Counted from the stretch's first letter, positions 25,168 to 33,390 are shown. The stretch: 64,000 nucleotides of DNA from an uncultured Alphaproteobacteria bacterium (GCA_905233975.1 CAJOGD010000004.1:207883-271882); one strand, 5' to 3'. Translations and numbers: made by a program. The notes: a model not told the origin generated them from the sequence alone.

Positions 25168-25596
25168 ATGAGAAAAATAATTTTGATTCTGGCGTTGACG
25201 CTTTGCGCATGTACTTTTCAGACGAAACATCGCGGCTATGTTTTCCCGGACGATTTGGAAACCCAGGTTGCAAGCATAAAAACCACAAAGCAATTGGAAG
25301 ATATAATTGGTTCGCCCCAGGTTAAAACCGTCTATGGCGATGAGGTTTGGATTTATTTTGGCGAAGATGAAAACTATCATGGGCCGTTCCCGCTATCGTA
25401 TGATAAAAAGACCGTTTTGCTTGCGTGGGTGCGTGGTGGCCGCGTGACCAAGACGCAAATTTTGCACGATGCCGATTTGCCCGATGTCAAAATTGATTCG
25501 GACGAAACCGAAATCCCGGCGGCGATTGAACTGAACGCGTTGCAAGAATTGTTTAACAATATCGGTCGGTTTAGCCCGGGGGCACTGGGGCAATAA
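25168..25596 (+). CDS. BamE/SmpA-OmlA-like outer-membrane lipoprotein
   Basis: A 142-aa lipoprotein with lipobox LTLCAC. The mature part has the BamE pattern: an initial YVFPDDLETQVASIKTTKQL, then EDIIGSPQVKT and DEVWIYFGEDE, corresponding to the G-x-P and W-Y-Y segments of the SmpA/OmlA fold. BamE is an accessory lipoprotein of the BAM outer-membrane protein insertion complex. GGGGGAG precedes the ATG. The first 60 codons and the ribosome-binding region are similar to those of the preceding metallopeptidase lipoprotein, suggesting a local duplication of the 5' part. The acidic C-terminal extension is not typical of BamE. Confidence 0.72.
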   Translation: MRKIILILALTLCACTFQTKHRGYVFPDDLETQVASIKTTKQLEDIIGSPQVKTVYGDEVWIYFGEDENYHGPFPLSYDKKTVLLAWVRGGRVTKTQILHDADLPDVKIDSDETEIPAAIELNALQELFNNIGRFSPGALGQ

Positions 25597-25605
25597 AAAC
25601 ATTGT

Positions 25606-25634
25606 TTGCAAAAAAGTTGAAAAACGTGTAAAAT
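25606..25634 (+). promoter_or_regulatory. Promoter of the Cys-rich secreted protein
   Basis: TTGCAA and TAAAAT with 17-bp spacing, 22 nt before ATG 25657. Confidence 0.6.
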
Positions 25635-25656
25635 GGATTCCAAAGGGAATGCAGAG

Positions 25657-26193
25657 ATGAGGAAAGTTTTATTTTTGTGTTTGGTTTGTGTATCTGGATC
25701 GGCATTGGCGGGCGATTGTGGGCCGGGCTATGTCTTGGTCGATAGGGCCAAGATTGACGGTGTCACCGCGCGGGAATGCCAAAAACTTTGGTGTGTGGAT
25801 TTGGAAACCGGGCGTTCGATGGGAACGGGCGATCGGGCGGCGAATGGGTATGTCGCGACGGCGGCCCCGGTTGAACTGTGTGATGCGAACGGTGGGTGCG
25901 TTGAATGCTTTGGCGACCGTAAATGGTGTGCGGGTGCGCCAAAGGGTGTTTGGAATCCGGAATATGGCGCATATACGCGTGGCGGTGCGGATTCGGCCAC
26001 ATATACATCGGTGCAAAAGGGTGGGTGCTTTAATTGGAACCTTGAAAAGCCGGTATGTCCCGAAGGCGAGGATGCAATTTTACAAGATGGCGAGTGGGTT
26101 TGCGCAATAAGGGTGTCGGGTTCCGGCGGTACCGGTCGGGCGCCGGCGGTGCGACGGACCGGGACGCGGTTGCGCGGGACACTGAAAAGGTAA
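25657..26193 (+). CDS. Secreted cysteine-rich hypothetical protein, 178 aa
   Basis: The signal peptide is MRKVLFLCLVCVSGSALA, and the mature protein has about ten cysteines spaced as pairs (CGPGYV, CQKLWC, CDANGGCVECFGDRKWC, CFNWNLEKPVC). An upstream in-frame ATG at 25633 overlaps the -10 box, so ATG 25657 with GCAGAG upstream is chosen. The C-terminus is basic and rich in Gly, Arg and Thr. Disulfide-rich exported proteins recur in this window (30894, 33391, 44749, 54087). No catalytic motif is visible and I cannot assign a function. Confidence 0.7.
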   Translation: MRKVLFLCLVCVSGSALAGDCGPGYVLVDRAKIDGVTARECQKLWCVDLETGRSMGTGDRAANGYVATAAPVELCDANGGCVECFGDRKWCAGAPKGVWNPEYGAYTRGGADSATYTSVQKGGCFNWNLEKPVCPEGEDAILQDGEWVCAIRVSGSGGTGRAPAVRRTGTRLRGTLKR

Positions 26194-26247
26194 ACTGTCG
26201 TCATTTTGACTAAGATTCTTTTCGGGCGATTTTTTTGCCAGTTTGAT

Positions 26248-26276
26248 TTGTTTTTCTAATATTTTTGTGTTATAAT
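26248..26276 (+). promoter_or_regulatory. carD promoter
   Basis: TTGTTT and TATAAT with 17-bp spacing, 41 nt before the carD start. Confidence 0.7.
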
Positions 26277-26317
26277 GGACGCCGAACAGGGAGAATGGCA
26301 ATAAAAAGAGTGCGATA

Positions 26318-26890
26318 ATGCCAAGTAAGAAGTTAGACTTTAAAACGGGCCAGTATGTTGTTTATCCAACCCAGGGGGTGGGGCGGTTAGTGCGTACCGA
26401 AGAGCAGGTTATTGCCGGTCAAAAGATTAAAATGTTGGTCATCGATTTTGAAAAAAGTCGCATGACTTTGCGCGTTCCGTTGGAACGGGCGGAAATTTCG
26501 GGGCTGCGGCCGTTGTCGTCCGCGCGCAAGATGGACGAAGCGATTGCGTCGGCCAAAGGCAAGGCGGGGGCCAAACGTATGATTTGGGCACGTCGCGCCG
26601 CGCAATATGAAGAAAATATAAATTCGGGCGATCCCATGAAATTGGCAGAGGTTGTCCGCGATCTGCAACGGCGCAATCCTACCGATACGATTCCTTTTTC
26701 GGCGCGGCGGTTGTATATGCGCGCGTTGGAACGTATGGCCCAGGAATTCGCCGTTCTGCATAAAATGGATGTCGAAGCCGCGTCCGAAAAGATAGAAGAT
26801 ATTATCGGTGTTCCAAAAGAAATCGACCTGAATGCCGTCGAAGAAGATGAAGAGGAGACCGAAGAATTTCCCGATAATGACGAGAATTAG
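26318..26890 (+). CDS. carD: CarD-family transcriptional regulator
   Basis: A 190-aa cytosolic protein. The N-terminal RNA-polymerase-interacting domain (residues 8-65) shows the family signature GQYVVYPTQGVGRLVRTEEQ and VPLERAEISGLRPL. A helical C-terminal DNA-binding domain follows (MIWARRAAQYEENINSGDP, LAEVVRDLQRRN, SARRLYMRALERMAQEFAVL). The last 20 residues are strongly acidic. CarD/CdnL proteins bind the RNAP beta subunit and stabilise open promoter complexes; in alphaproteobacteria they support growth and rRNA transcription. It has its own promoter and a strong terminator, so it is monocistronic. Confidence 0.93.
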   Translation: MPSKKLDFKTGQYVVYPTQGVGRLVRTEEQVIAGQKIKMLVIDFEKSRMTLRVPLERAEISGLRPLSSARKMDEAIASAKGKAGAKRMIWARRAAQYEENINSGDPMKLAEVVRDLQRRNPTDTIPFSARRLYMRALERMAQEFAVLHKMDVEAASEKIEDIIGVPKEIDLNAVEEDEEETEEFPDNDEN

Positions 26891-26918
26891 AAAACGCCCC
26901 AAAGGGGCGTTTTTTTTT
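26891..26918 (+). terminator. carD terminator
   Basis: AAACGCCCC-AAA-GGGGCGTTT hairpin with eight T. A second hairpin, GGGCGC-GTT-GCGCCC followed by GTTTCCTTTTT, lies at 26931-26957. Confidence 0.88.
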
Positions 26919-27051
26919 AGTGGTTAGTGCGGGCGCGTTGCGCCCGTTTCCTTTTTACACCAAGCCGGTGCGACGCACTGGCGCAGTCGCGACGTAGCGT
27001 TTATCACACGAAGTTTTAACGAAGTGTGATAGCGGAGGCGGATTTTTCGCT

Positions 27052-27081
27052 TGTGTTTTATTTTCGTTTTCTGATATACTG
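27052..27081 (+). promoter_or_regulatory. Promoter of structured RNA B1
   Basis: TTGTGT and TATACT with 18-bp spacing and TGA before the -10; the spacer TTTTCGTTTTCTGA is shared with B3 and B4. Confidence 0.8.
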
Positions 27082-27087
27082 GTCTTG

Positions 27088-27269
27088 CCGGTGGGTGTTT
27101 CGCCGGTGGGGTGTCAAGACCCGTTTTAGCGATGCCGGTTTTCGGCGAAAACTCCAGCCAATGTGTTGGAGGGTTGTGAATAATGTGGGGCCTGGCCCCG
27201 TCAAAATAAGCACACAATTTCGCTAAAATTGTCTTGAACCTCCAACCACACGTTTTCGGTGGTGTTTTT
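27088..27269 (+). ncRNA. Structured leader RNA, type B, copy B1
   Basis: Hairpin 1 has the conserved loop GGGTGTT. Hairpin 2 is GGGT-GTCAAG-ACCC. The long-range helix pairs TTTTAGCGA (27125-27133) with TCGCTAAAA (27221-27229). A CTCCA..TTGGAG hairpin and a GGGGCCTGGCCCC hairpin lie inside. TTGGAGG can also pair with CCTCCAA just before the terminator, whose stem ACCAC..GTGGT is followed by GTTTTT. The RNA is upstream of the 27447 gene, with R6 between. Type B shares its order of elements with type A, but its sequence is mostly different. Confidence 0.78.
27245..27269 (+). terminator. Terminator of RNA B1
   Basis: ACCAC..GTGGT hairpin followed by GTTTTT. Its 5' arm adjoins the alternative-pairing strand CCTCCAA. 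Confidence 0.75.
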
Positions 27270-27286
27270 CATTAGTGGTCAACGCC

Positions 27287-27422
27287 GTTATTCCGGCGAA
27301 AGCCGGAATCCTATCGGAAGTGTCGCGGACCAAAGCCGCGGAAAGCCCAGGGAGATACCGCGTGAAATCACCCACAAAAAACGCCATGCGTTTTTCGCGG
27401 GACCCGATACGGCGGTATGACG
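27287..27422. repeat. GTTATTCC element R6
   Basis: Begins GTTATTCCGGCGAAAGCCGGAATC, an intact version of the hairpin that is split in R4 and R10, and ends GGCGGTATGACG. Confidence 0.7.
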
Positions 27423-27446
27423 AAAAAAAAAGAAAAGGAGAGCGAT

Positions 27447-28571
27447 ATGCAATTGAAAAAGTTTTTGTTGTTTGGGTTAATTGCGGCGGTGTTGCCGGCG
27501 GTGGCCGAAGAAGCCGCGGACCGCAAAACCGCAACGTCGTTGAAATATGTCACACACGAATTGGACACGCTTCAAAACAAATTCGACGCGGAACAAAACA
27601 AAGCCATGGAATACACCAATGCGGCCGGAACGGTGCAAAAGCGCGCCGTCACATCGGAACTGGGGACCAGCACGTCCGACACATCACTTCCCATGGTTGG
27701 TGGGGTGAATACAAAATTAAATCAGAAACAGGACGACATCGCCGCGGTTAACGACCACACCGCCGTCACATACACTGGGCAACCCGGCGGTATCGGCCAA
27801 AAGGGAATTTATCAAACAACCGGCACATACGCGGAACAAAGAAATGACCTGATTGACGCAAAAACATTCAATGCGGCATTAAAGAATGGTCTTGATAGTG
27901 AATTTGTATGTAGGGAAGACAACCGCGATCCGGTGTCCGGACTTTGTTGGCTTTATACGATACATAATACATACGAAGAATCCGCACAGCCTTATGTTTC
28001 GGCGACCGGCACCGTTGTCCAAGATGGCACCCCGACACCAACGAATCCAATTTATCCCGTTTTCTATCGCCAGGGCGATATGGTATTGCGCAAAGTCGGT
28101 GACTATGCCGATTCATTCGACGCCACAACACATAAAATCACAAGACGCGTTGGTGTAAAAGTACTTGATGGGACGGAAAATTGGAGCCTACAAACATACC
28201 CTAACTATGTAATGGATGGTGCCACAACTTTTTGGAATGTCGGTGCAATACAGGACAACTTGTCGGTGAGGGCAGAAAGACCAGCTATTGGAATAAGTAA
28301 CTATTTAATTAATGCGCCTGTGTCCTCAGCAGGCTCGACTCCTAAAATAGCTAACAGTTTTTCTATTGGTTCAACTGCACACACTGTTCATACTTTATGG
28401 ATGCGTATAGAAGGGGAAAAAACTGTTGCCGAATGGAAACAATGGCTTGCCGACCAATACAACGCCGGCACGCCTGTGACAGTGTATTATCCACTCGCCA
28501 CACCGGTGGAAGAGGATTGGACCGAAACAACGTATAATGAAAACGTCTATATCCCCCAGAATCAGAATTAG
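27447..28571 (+). CDS. Variable surface-protein family member with phage-tail-like C-terminus (374 aa)
   Basis: Starts at ATG 27447 after GGAGAG. The constant module is complete: signal peptide, AADRKTATSLKYVTHELDTL, GVNTKLNQKQDDI, NDHTAVTYTG, AALKNGLDSEFVC and LCWLYTIHN. The variable part is not LamG-like. Its GTPTPTNPIYPVFYRQGDM, VGDYADSFDATTHKITRRVG, QWLADQYNAGTPVTVYYPLA and TPVEEDW segments resemble phage tail or minor structural proteins known from Firmicutes phages. It ends VYIPQNQN. RNA B1 and R6 lie upstream. The junction after YTIHN is abrupt, consistent with module replacement. A surface or fibre role is inference. Confidence 0.8.
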   Translation: MQLKKFLLFGLIAAVLPAVAEEAADRKTATSLKYVTHELDTLQNKFDAEQNKAMEYTNAAGTVQKRAVTSELGTSTSDTSLPMVGGVNTKLNQKQDDIAAVNDHTAVTYTGQPGGIGQKGIYQTTGTYAEQRNDLIDAKTFNAALKNGLDSEFVCREDNRDPVSGLCWLYTIHNTYEESAQPYVSATGTVVQDGTPTPTNPIYPVFYRQGDMVLRKVGDYADSFDATTHKITRRVGVKVLDGTENWSLQTYPNYVMDGATTFWNVGAIQDNLSVRAERPAIGISNYLINAPVSSAGSTPKIANSFSIGSTAHTVHTLWMRIEGEKTVAEWKQWLADQYNAGTPVTVYYPLATPVEEDWTETTYNENVYIPQNQN

Positions 28572-28657
28572 TGTAAGTGTTAGTGACTAGTTAGTGGGTC
28601 GGGAACACAAACGGGCGCAACGCGCCCGCACTAATCGCTTACACTAACACTTATCAC

Positions 28658-29386
28658 TTACATTGTGAAATCTTCGCCCAGATATACTTTTTTCACCATT
28701 TTGTCACGAATGATTTCGGCACTGGTTCCATGTTTTAAAATCATGCCGTCGTGCAAGACATAACTGCGGTCCGTAATGCCCAATGTTTCGCGGACATTAT
28801 GGTCGGTAATAATCACGCCCAGACCACGATTCTTTAATTGCGAAACCAAACTTCGAATTTCGTTCACCGCGATTGGGTCGATTCCGGCAAATGGTTCGTC
28901 CAATAATATGAATTTTGGATCGTTGGCCAATGCGCGTGCGATTTCTACGCGGCGGCGTTCGCCCCCGGACAACGATGTTGCCGGGCTGTGCCGCAGGTGT
29001 GATATAGAAAATTCTTCAAGCAAAGCGTCCAATTTTTGTTTGCGAATTTTTTTGTCGGGTTCTACAACCTCTAGGATAGCCATGATGTTTTGTTCGACAC
29101 TAAGGCCACGAAACACACTGTTTTCCTGGGGCAGATAGCCGATGTGCAAACGGGCGCGTTGATAAAATGGCAGGTTGGTTATATCTTGGGAATTCAAGAA
29201 TATTCGGCCGCGGGTTGCGTCAAGTTGGCCCGTTATGCAATAAAAGGCCGTCGTTTTTCCCGCGCCGTTCGGCCCCAGCAGGCCGACAGATTCCCCCTGG
29301 CGCGCAATCATCGATATATCGCGCAGAACAACGCGACGCCCGTATGATTTTGACAAATGTTCAATTTTTAATACAGATTGCTTCAT
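28658..29386 (-). CDS. lptB: LPS export ABC transporter ATP-binding protein LptB
   Basis: A 242-aa cytosolic ATPase that powers lipopolysaccharide extraction by LptFG. Walker A is GLLGPNGAGKTT near residue 36; the Q-loop PQENSVFRGLSVEQN, signature LSGGERRRVEIARAL, Walker B FILLDEPFAGIDP and H-loop ITDHN are all intact. The Q-loop sequence and DHNVRETL are typical of LptB. Upstream alternative codons (TTG 29401, GTG 29398) overlap lptC; ATG 29386 has GGTGAG eight bases before it and is preferred. lptC lies immediately upstream. LptA is not visible here, although it often lies between these two genes. Confidence 0.95.
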   Translation of the reverse strand: MKQSVLKIEHLSKSYGRRVVLRDISMIARQGESVGLLGPNGAGKTTAFYCITGQLDATRGRIFLNSQDITNLPFYQRARLHIGYLPQENSVFRGLSVEQNIMAILEVVEPDKKIRKQKLDALLEEFSISHLRHSPATSLSGGERRRVEIARALANDPKFILLDEPFAGIDPIAVNEIRSLVSQLKNRGLGVIITDHNVRETLGITDRSYVLHDGMILKHGTSAEIIRDKMVKKVYLGEDFTM

Positions 29387-29390
29387 TTTA

Positions 29391-29879
29391 TTACTCACCA
29401 ATTCGTAGTATTAATTCAGGTGTTTGTATGTTGTGACCGTCTTTCTTTGAAATTATATTCACATTTCCAACAAGTTGCAAAGTTTTTGTTTTAATGTTGT
29501 ATTCACCCGCGTCCGCGGAAAAAGTTATTTGATCCCGGGTGCCGTTTTGTATTTGTGTTGTATAGCCCGATATTTTTTCAAATATAATGATGTCGGGCTT
29601 GTCGAATGTGCGCCGTCCAATGGCCGCGGTCACTTTAAAAGGTTCGCCGTTGGTGTCGGTGCCAACAATAGATGCGCCGGACATTTTAAACTGGTTCTGT
29701 ATTACATCGGTCATATTGATAAACGCGATTGGTGTCCACAATAATTGACGCGTAAAAAGTGCGCCGGCCACCAACGCCGCAATCATTGTTATTCCCCAGC
29801 CTGTAAAGAAAAACTGCCACAATCGTTGCCAGCGTCGATGGCGGTTGATGATTATCAAATTGCGTTTGTTTTCTTTCAT
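29391..29879 (-). CDS. lptC: LPS export system protein LptC
   Basis: A 162-aa bitopic protein: a basic cytoplasmic start (KENKRNLIIINRHRRWQRL), one transmembrane helix (about 25-45, FFFTGWGITMIAALVAGALF), then a periplasmic beta-jellyroll region with repeated short strands (GEPFKVTAAIGRRTF, ITFSADAGEYNIKTKTLQLVGNVNIIS). Such strands carry LPS from LptB2FG to the periplasmic bridge. Sequence identity in this family is low, but the position directly before lptB supports the call. The promoter leaves only seven bases between the -10 box and the ATG, so the mRNA is probably leaderless. Confidence 0.85.
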   Translation of the reverse strand: MKENKRNLIIINRHRRWQRLWQFFFTGWGITMIAALVAGALFTRQLLWTPIAFINMTDVIQNQFKMSGASIVGTDTNGEPFKVTAAIGRRTFDKPDIIIFEKISGYTTQIQNGTRDQITFSADAGEYNIKTKTLQLVGNVNIISKKDGHNIQTPELILRIGE

Positions 29880-29886
29880 ACGCGAT

Positions 29887-29915
29887 ATATTACATACTTA
29901 TGAATCAAAAAGCAA
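29887..29915 (-). promoter_or_regulatory. lptC-lptB promoter (leaderless type)
   Basis: On the minus strand TTGCTT and TAATAT are 17 bp apart, with seven bases from the -10 box to ATG 29879 and no Shine-Dalgarno sequence. Confidence 0.6.
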
Positions 29916-29977
29916 TTTTTTATATTTCTTCGTTTGTTTTTTTATGATATAATGTACGAAAGAGAGAGTTTAAATAT

Positions 29978-30811
29978 ATGGGAAAAATTAGGACATTTTT
30001 TTGTGCGTCGCTTGCGGTGTTTATGTGCGCGGGCGCGTTTGGCGCGTCGACTGGTTTGGTGCCGAAAAAGGCGGATTCTGTGGCAAAGCGTGATGCGTCC
30101 ACATCGACAACATCCATGGGGGCAAGTTTGCTGCCTACGGCGCTTGGGCTTGTTAGTAATGTTATGCAATTAAGTCAACAGCAAAAGGCGCTTACGGCGG
30201 AATGTGAACCGACGGCACGTGAATTGAACTTTGTGAACAGTATGATAAAAGAGTGGGCAAATGCCGGTGGGGCAAATCCATTTCTTTCTTCAAGCGGGAT
30301 TCGTGCATGTGTGCCACCGGAAAATTATGCGGATTCTGTGCGTTATTCTGGAACGGGTGTGGCGATTGATAATTCTGCGATATGTTGGGATTCGTTCAAG
30401 GAGTCCGAGGCGCACAATGCCGTTTGGGCCGGGTACCCAAAGGCGGCGGTGGCCGAATATTGCACAGATGGAACGGATAGCATTAGTGGGTGCAGTAGTA
30501 ATAACCGCAAGAAAGTGACGAATATGTGGACGCTTTTCGAAATGATTGATTTCGAAAACAAAGATTACACCCGGGGCGAGGCAACACAGGCCGCGGCGTT
30601 ATTGCAAAAGGCGGCTAATTGTTCGGGGACAAAACTTTCGGCGAAAAGGTTAGAAACTTTTGGCGGATTTATAACGGGAACAATAAGCAATCTTGGGCAA
30701 CCGACAAATACGGGTTCTATTATGAATGCGGTGTCCAGTATTGTCGGACAAAAGGGAATCGGGAACATCGGCGGCATTGCGACTGTGGCGGCCCAGTTCT
30801 TGGATAAATAG
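29978..30811 (+). CDS. Secreted hypothetical protein, 277 aa
   Basis: The signal peptide is MGKIRTFFCASLAVFMCAGAFGA. The mature part has six cysteines and no recognised domain, with an Ala/Ser-rich start, a helical stretch (LLPTALGLVSNVMQLSQQQK) and a Gly/Ile-rich end. It has its own TATAAT promoter (29948-29953, weak -35) and a GAGAGAG ribosome-binding region. A small AAAACAC-ATC-GTGTTTT hairpin at 30813-30832 may terminate it. It is the first in a row of exported proteins (to 35628), which suggests a common surface or periplasmic role, but I cannot say what. Confidence 0.7.
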   Translation: MGKIRTFFCASLAVFMCAGAFGASTGLVPKKADSVAKRDASTSTTSMGASLLPTALGLVSNVMQLSQQQKALTAECEPTARELNFVNSMIKEWANAGGANPFLSSSGIRACVPPENYADSVRYSGTGVAIDNSAICWDSFKESEAHNAVWAGYPKAAVAEYCTDGTDSISGCSSNNRKKVTNMWTLFEMIDFENKDYTRGEATQAAALLQKAANCSGTKLSAKRLETFGGFITGTISNLGQPTNTGSIMNAVSSIVGQKGIGNIGGIATVAAQFLDK

Positions 30812-30834
30812 TAAAAACACATCGTGTTTTTTGC

Positions 30835-30863
30835 TTTACTAAAAATGTCAAAATATGTATAAT
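30835..30863 (+). promoter_or_regulatory. Promoter of the OmpA-like lipoprotein
   Basis: TTTACT and TATAAT with 17-bp spacing; AAAGGA ribosome-binding site at 30881-30886. Confidence 0.65.
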
Positions 30864-30893
30864 ATGCGACAAGGTAAGAGAAAGGATTTTTTT

Positions 30894-32573
30894 ATGATGT
30901 TAAAAACAAATATTTCGTTGTGTGCGCTTTCGCGTGTATTGGCGGTTGTTGGCGCTTTGTCTTTGGGTGCGTGTGCACGTTCAACGGTGGACGCGGAATA
31001 TCAGGGCGGTTATATGGCAACGCCGACGGTCGATTATGTCGAAGGGTTGGACGTTTATTCGGCGCCGCATCAGGATTCTTTCCTTAATCAATTGGCGATG
31101 AATTATCGTTCTTATGCGATATATAATGCGCGGACCAGTGGGTATCCCGATATTGGTGAATTGTTTGCGCAAAAGGCTGTGGCGGCGTTTTCTGGCGAAG
31201 TGCCGTTCCCGGAATCGATTGATAATTGGCCGGTCCAAGATGATTCTGCCGCGTATAGTTTGATGATGGCATACAATGATATGATTGAATTGCTTCAGAA
31301 TGATGCCGGGGTGACGAACCCAGAGTTGGCCGCGGAACTTCAGGCAAAGTATGATTGTTGGCTGTCCGCCACCGCAAGTGGCCAGGGTGCAACCGCACGT
31401 GAATGTCAGACCCGATTCGAAAATACTTTGGCCGCGTTGCGCGATTGTACTGGGGGCCGGGTTATAAATCCGATTGTGGAACGCGAAGTCACAGAAGAAG
31501 TTGTTGAAGCCAGGACTGTGAACAATGGCCGCGCCGCAAGGGTTGGGACCTTTTATCCGGAAACGTCCGGCATGGCCGCGATGCGCGGAACGAATCGGGC
31601 GCGTGATGGTGTTATTATTGTGAATAATGTTAATGTGCCGGAACACCTGATTAATCCGGAACCGGTTCAACCGATGGTTTTTAATCAGAATATTTACGGT
31701 GGCGATAAAACCCTGAATGATAACAGCACGCGAAACAGCAATAATGTTAAAAACGCCGGCAATACCAGTGTTGTTGAAAAATCCAGTTGCCCATGCGCAC
31801 GTCAAAATGGTAATGATGGCGCGTCGCAACAAAGTGTTCAGGAAAATTATCAACCGATATCATTGACGGTTAATTCGAGTCCGGTGTCGGTGCAAAATCC
31901 GACGGCAAACTGTCCATGCGCGAATAAACCGAGTGAGGTAAATATTGTCGCAGATGGCATGGTTTCGCGTGAAGAATTTATAGAATTAATGATGATGATG
32001 CGTGCGGAATTGGCGGCGATAAACGCGCGTCTTGATGAAATTCAGGCGCAAAAGAATGAACCTGTGGTGCGTCATAGGGACGAAACGACCGTTATCAAGG
32101 TTCAACAAATTCCCGTCGAACCGAAACAGCATGTTATGGAAGAGGTTTTTGAAATCCGCTTTGACTTTGACAAGGCGACAATAAAACCTGAATACGAAGA
32201 TATAATTCGCCAGTTGGTTGGTGTCACGCGCGCCAACAAGAATGTAAAGGTTTCTGTGGTCGGCCATACCGATACATCGGGCAGCAAATCTTATAACTAT
32301 GCCCTGGGTGGTCGTCGGGCCGAGGCGGTGCAGAAAATGCTGATAGATTACGGTATCCCGTCAAGTCAGATTGTTGCCGTTAGTGCGGGCGAAGAAGATT
32401 TGAAAGTTCCGACACCGGACGGTGTGCGTAATGCCGAAAATCGTCGTGTTCGCGTTGTCAAAGAAGTGACATATACTGAACCGGCGGACGAAAGTTATGC
32501 ACCGGTTGCGGATGTTGATGTTGAACAATTCTATACGGATTGTGAAAACGGGGACTGTGAAACGGAATATTAA
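30894..32573 (+). CDS. OmpA/Pal-family lipoprotein (559 aa)
   Basis: Outer-membrane lipoprotein with lipobox LSLGAC. Residues from about 25 to 410 are a long low-homology region with asparagine-rich spacers, two CPCA motifs (SSCPCARQ and NCPCANK) and a coiled coil before the C-terminal domain (REEFIELMMMMRAELAAINARL). Residues 418-520 form an OmpA C-terminal peptidoglycan-binding domain: EIRFDFDKATIKPEYEDI, VSVVGHTDTSGSKSYNYALG, GGRRAEAV and NRRVRVV. It should tether the outer membrane to peptidoglycan. The length and Cys motifs exceed those of a normal Pal protein, and no tol genes are adjacent. ATG 30897 is an alternative start three bases later. Confidence 0.85.
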   Translation: MMLKTNISLCALSRVLAVVGALSLGACARSTVDAEYQGGYMATPTVDYVEGLDVYSAPHQDSFLNQLAMNYRSYAIYNARTSGYPDIGELFAQKAVAAFSGEVPFPESIDNWPVQDDSAAYSLMMAYNDMIELLQNDAGVTNPELAAELQAKYDCWLSATASGQGATARECQTRFENTLAALRDCTGGRVINPIVEREVTEEVVEARTVNNGRAARVGTFYPETSGMAAMRGTNRARDGVIIVNNVNVPEHLINPEPVQPMVFNQNIYGGDKTLNDNSTRNSNNVKNAGNTSVVEKSSCPCARQNGNDGASQQSVQENYQPISLTVNSSPVSVQNPTANCPCANKPSEVNIVADGMVSREEFIELMMMMRAELAAINARLDEIQAQKNEPVVRHRDETTVIKVQQIPVEPKQHVMEEVFEIRFDFDKATIKPEYEDIIRQLVGVTRANKNVKVSVVGHTDTSGSKSYNYALGGRRAEAVQKMLIDYGIPSSQIVAVSAGEEDLKVPTPDGVRNAENRRVRVVKEVTYTEPADESYAPVADVDVEQFYTDCENGDCETEY

Positions 32574-32595
32574 AAAACGGTGATTGCGAAAACGC

Positions 32596-32623
32596 TTGAC
32601 AAAAGTTTTTGTTAGTATATAAT
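32596..32623 (+). promoter_or_regulatory. Strong promoter before a small gene
   Basis: TTGACA and TATAAT with 16-bp spacing, one of the closest matches to consensus in the window. Confidence 0.75.
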
Positions 32624-32662
32624 CGTGGTCGCCAGAGAGATGCTTTGTAAAAGGTATGTAAA

Positions 32663-32824
32663 ATGGTAGATGATATAAATGTTCTTAATACAGCACGTCG
32701 GAAGATGGCATTTCGTGGTGCGGCTGGTAATGTGTTTCCTTTGAAGCAAGCTTTGGTGAACGCTGGTATTCCAGAGAGTGACATTACCGCTGGACGTCGG
32801 CCAAATGACGGGTTTGTAAAATAA
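32663..32824 (+). CDS. Small hypothetical protein, 53 aa
   Basis: A short open frame begins MVDDINVLNTARRKMAFRG and ends DGFVK-stop. It lies 40 nt downstream of a near-consensus promoter and has AAAAGG as ribosome-binding site. The product is small, basic and probably soluble, with no signal peptide. I do not recognise it. The promoter quality and the lack of another nearby gene in this orientation make it more than a chance frame; the alternative is that the transcript is a short non-coding RNA or a leader for the 32957 gene, which has its own promoter. Confidence 0.45.
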   Translation: MVDDINVLNTARRKMAFRGAAGNVFPLKQALVNAGIPESDITAGRRPNDGFVK

Positions 32825-32896
32825 CCGAATTTTGGTTATATGCAATTTTGCGTGGCAGGGCGTATGCTTTGCCATGCTTTTTTTTGTAAAAATAAT

Positions 32897-32925
32897 TTGG
32901 AGAAAGGTGTCTTTCGTGGTATAAT
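32897..32925 (+). promoter_or_regulatory. Promoter of the 32957-35628 pair
   Basis: TTGGAG and TATAAT with 17-bp spacing; AAGGGAG ribosome-binding site before ATG 32957. Confidence 0.65.
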
Positions 32926-32956
32926 GGTTCCCGAGGATATTAGAAGGGAGTTTCAT

Positions 32957-33373
32957 ATGTTTAAAAAGTTATTCATAATTTTAACGGTTTTTATGCCGGG
33001 TCTTTGTTTCGGGGCTTTGTCGGGGTTGCAAAACTCTGGTGAATTCGATGGTGGGTATTATTCCGATTATAACTATGACGAGCTGGATACTGTGCCGGGG
33101 GCCGAAGGAATGGATGATATGCAGGTTAACTCAGAGCTGCGTCATGATATTCAGGTTTTGGACGAACAAATTGCAGCGTGTGAACGCAAGCGCAAGGGTT
33201 GGGTCGCGGCCACGATTGTTGGTGGTGTCGGTGTTGTTGGAACCGGGATTGCGGCACTGGTACAAAATAGCAAGATTCAAGAGAAAAAGTCAGAGTTAGG
33301 TCAGGTTAAAGCGAATGTTGATAACACAGATCGTCAAATCCAAGAAGCAAATAGAACATTGAATAATATGTAA
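32957..33373 (+). CDS. Exported membrane-anchored coiled-coil protein, 138 aa
   Basis: The signal peptide is MFKKLFIILTVFMPGLCFGA. After an acidic, tyrosine-rich stretch come a short coiled coil (LRHDIQVLDEQIAACERKRK), a transmembrane segment (GWVAATIVGGVGVVGTGIAAL) and a second coiled coil (IQEKKSELGQVKANVDNTD). The same order (helix, KKKG(F/W), hydrophobic segment, helix) occurs at the start of the next protein, so the two share a module and probably interact. The genes are 17 nt apart. I do not recognise a family. The upstream open frame from 32840 lacks a ribosome-binding site. Confidence 0.7.
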   Translation: MFKKLFIILTVFMPGLCFGALSGLQNSGEFDGGYYSDYNYDELDTVPGAEGMDDMQVNSELRHDIQVLDEQIAACERKRKGWVAATIVGGVGVVGTGIAALVQNSKIQEKKSELGQVKANVDNTDRQIQEANRTLNNM

Positions 33374-33390
33374 TCATAGGGGTTCAAGAG

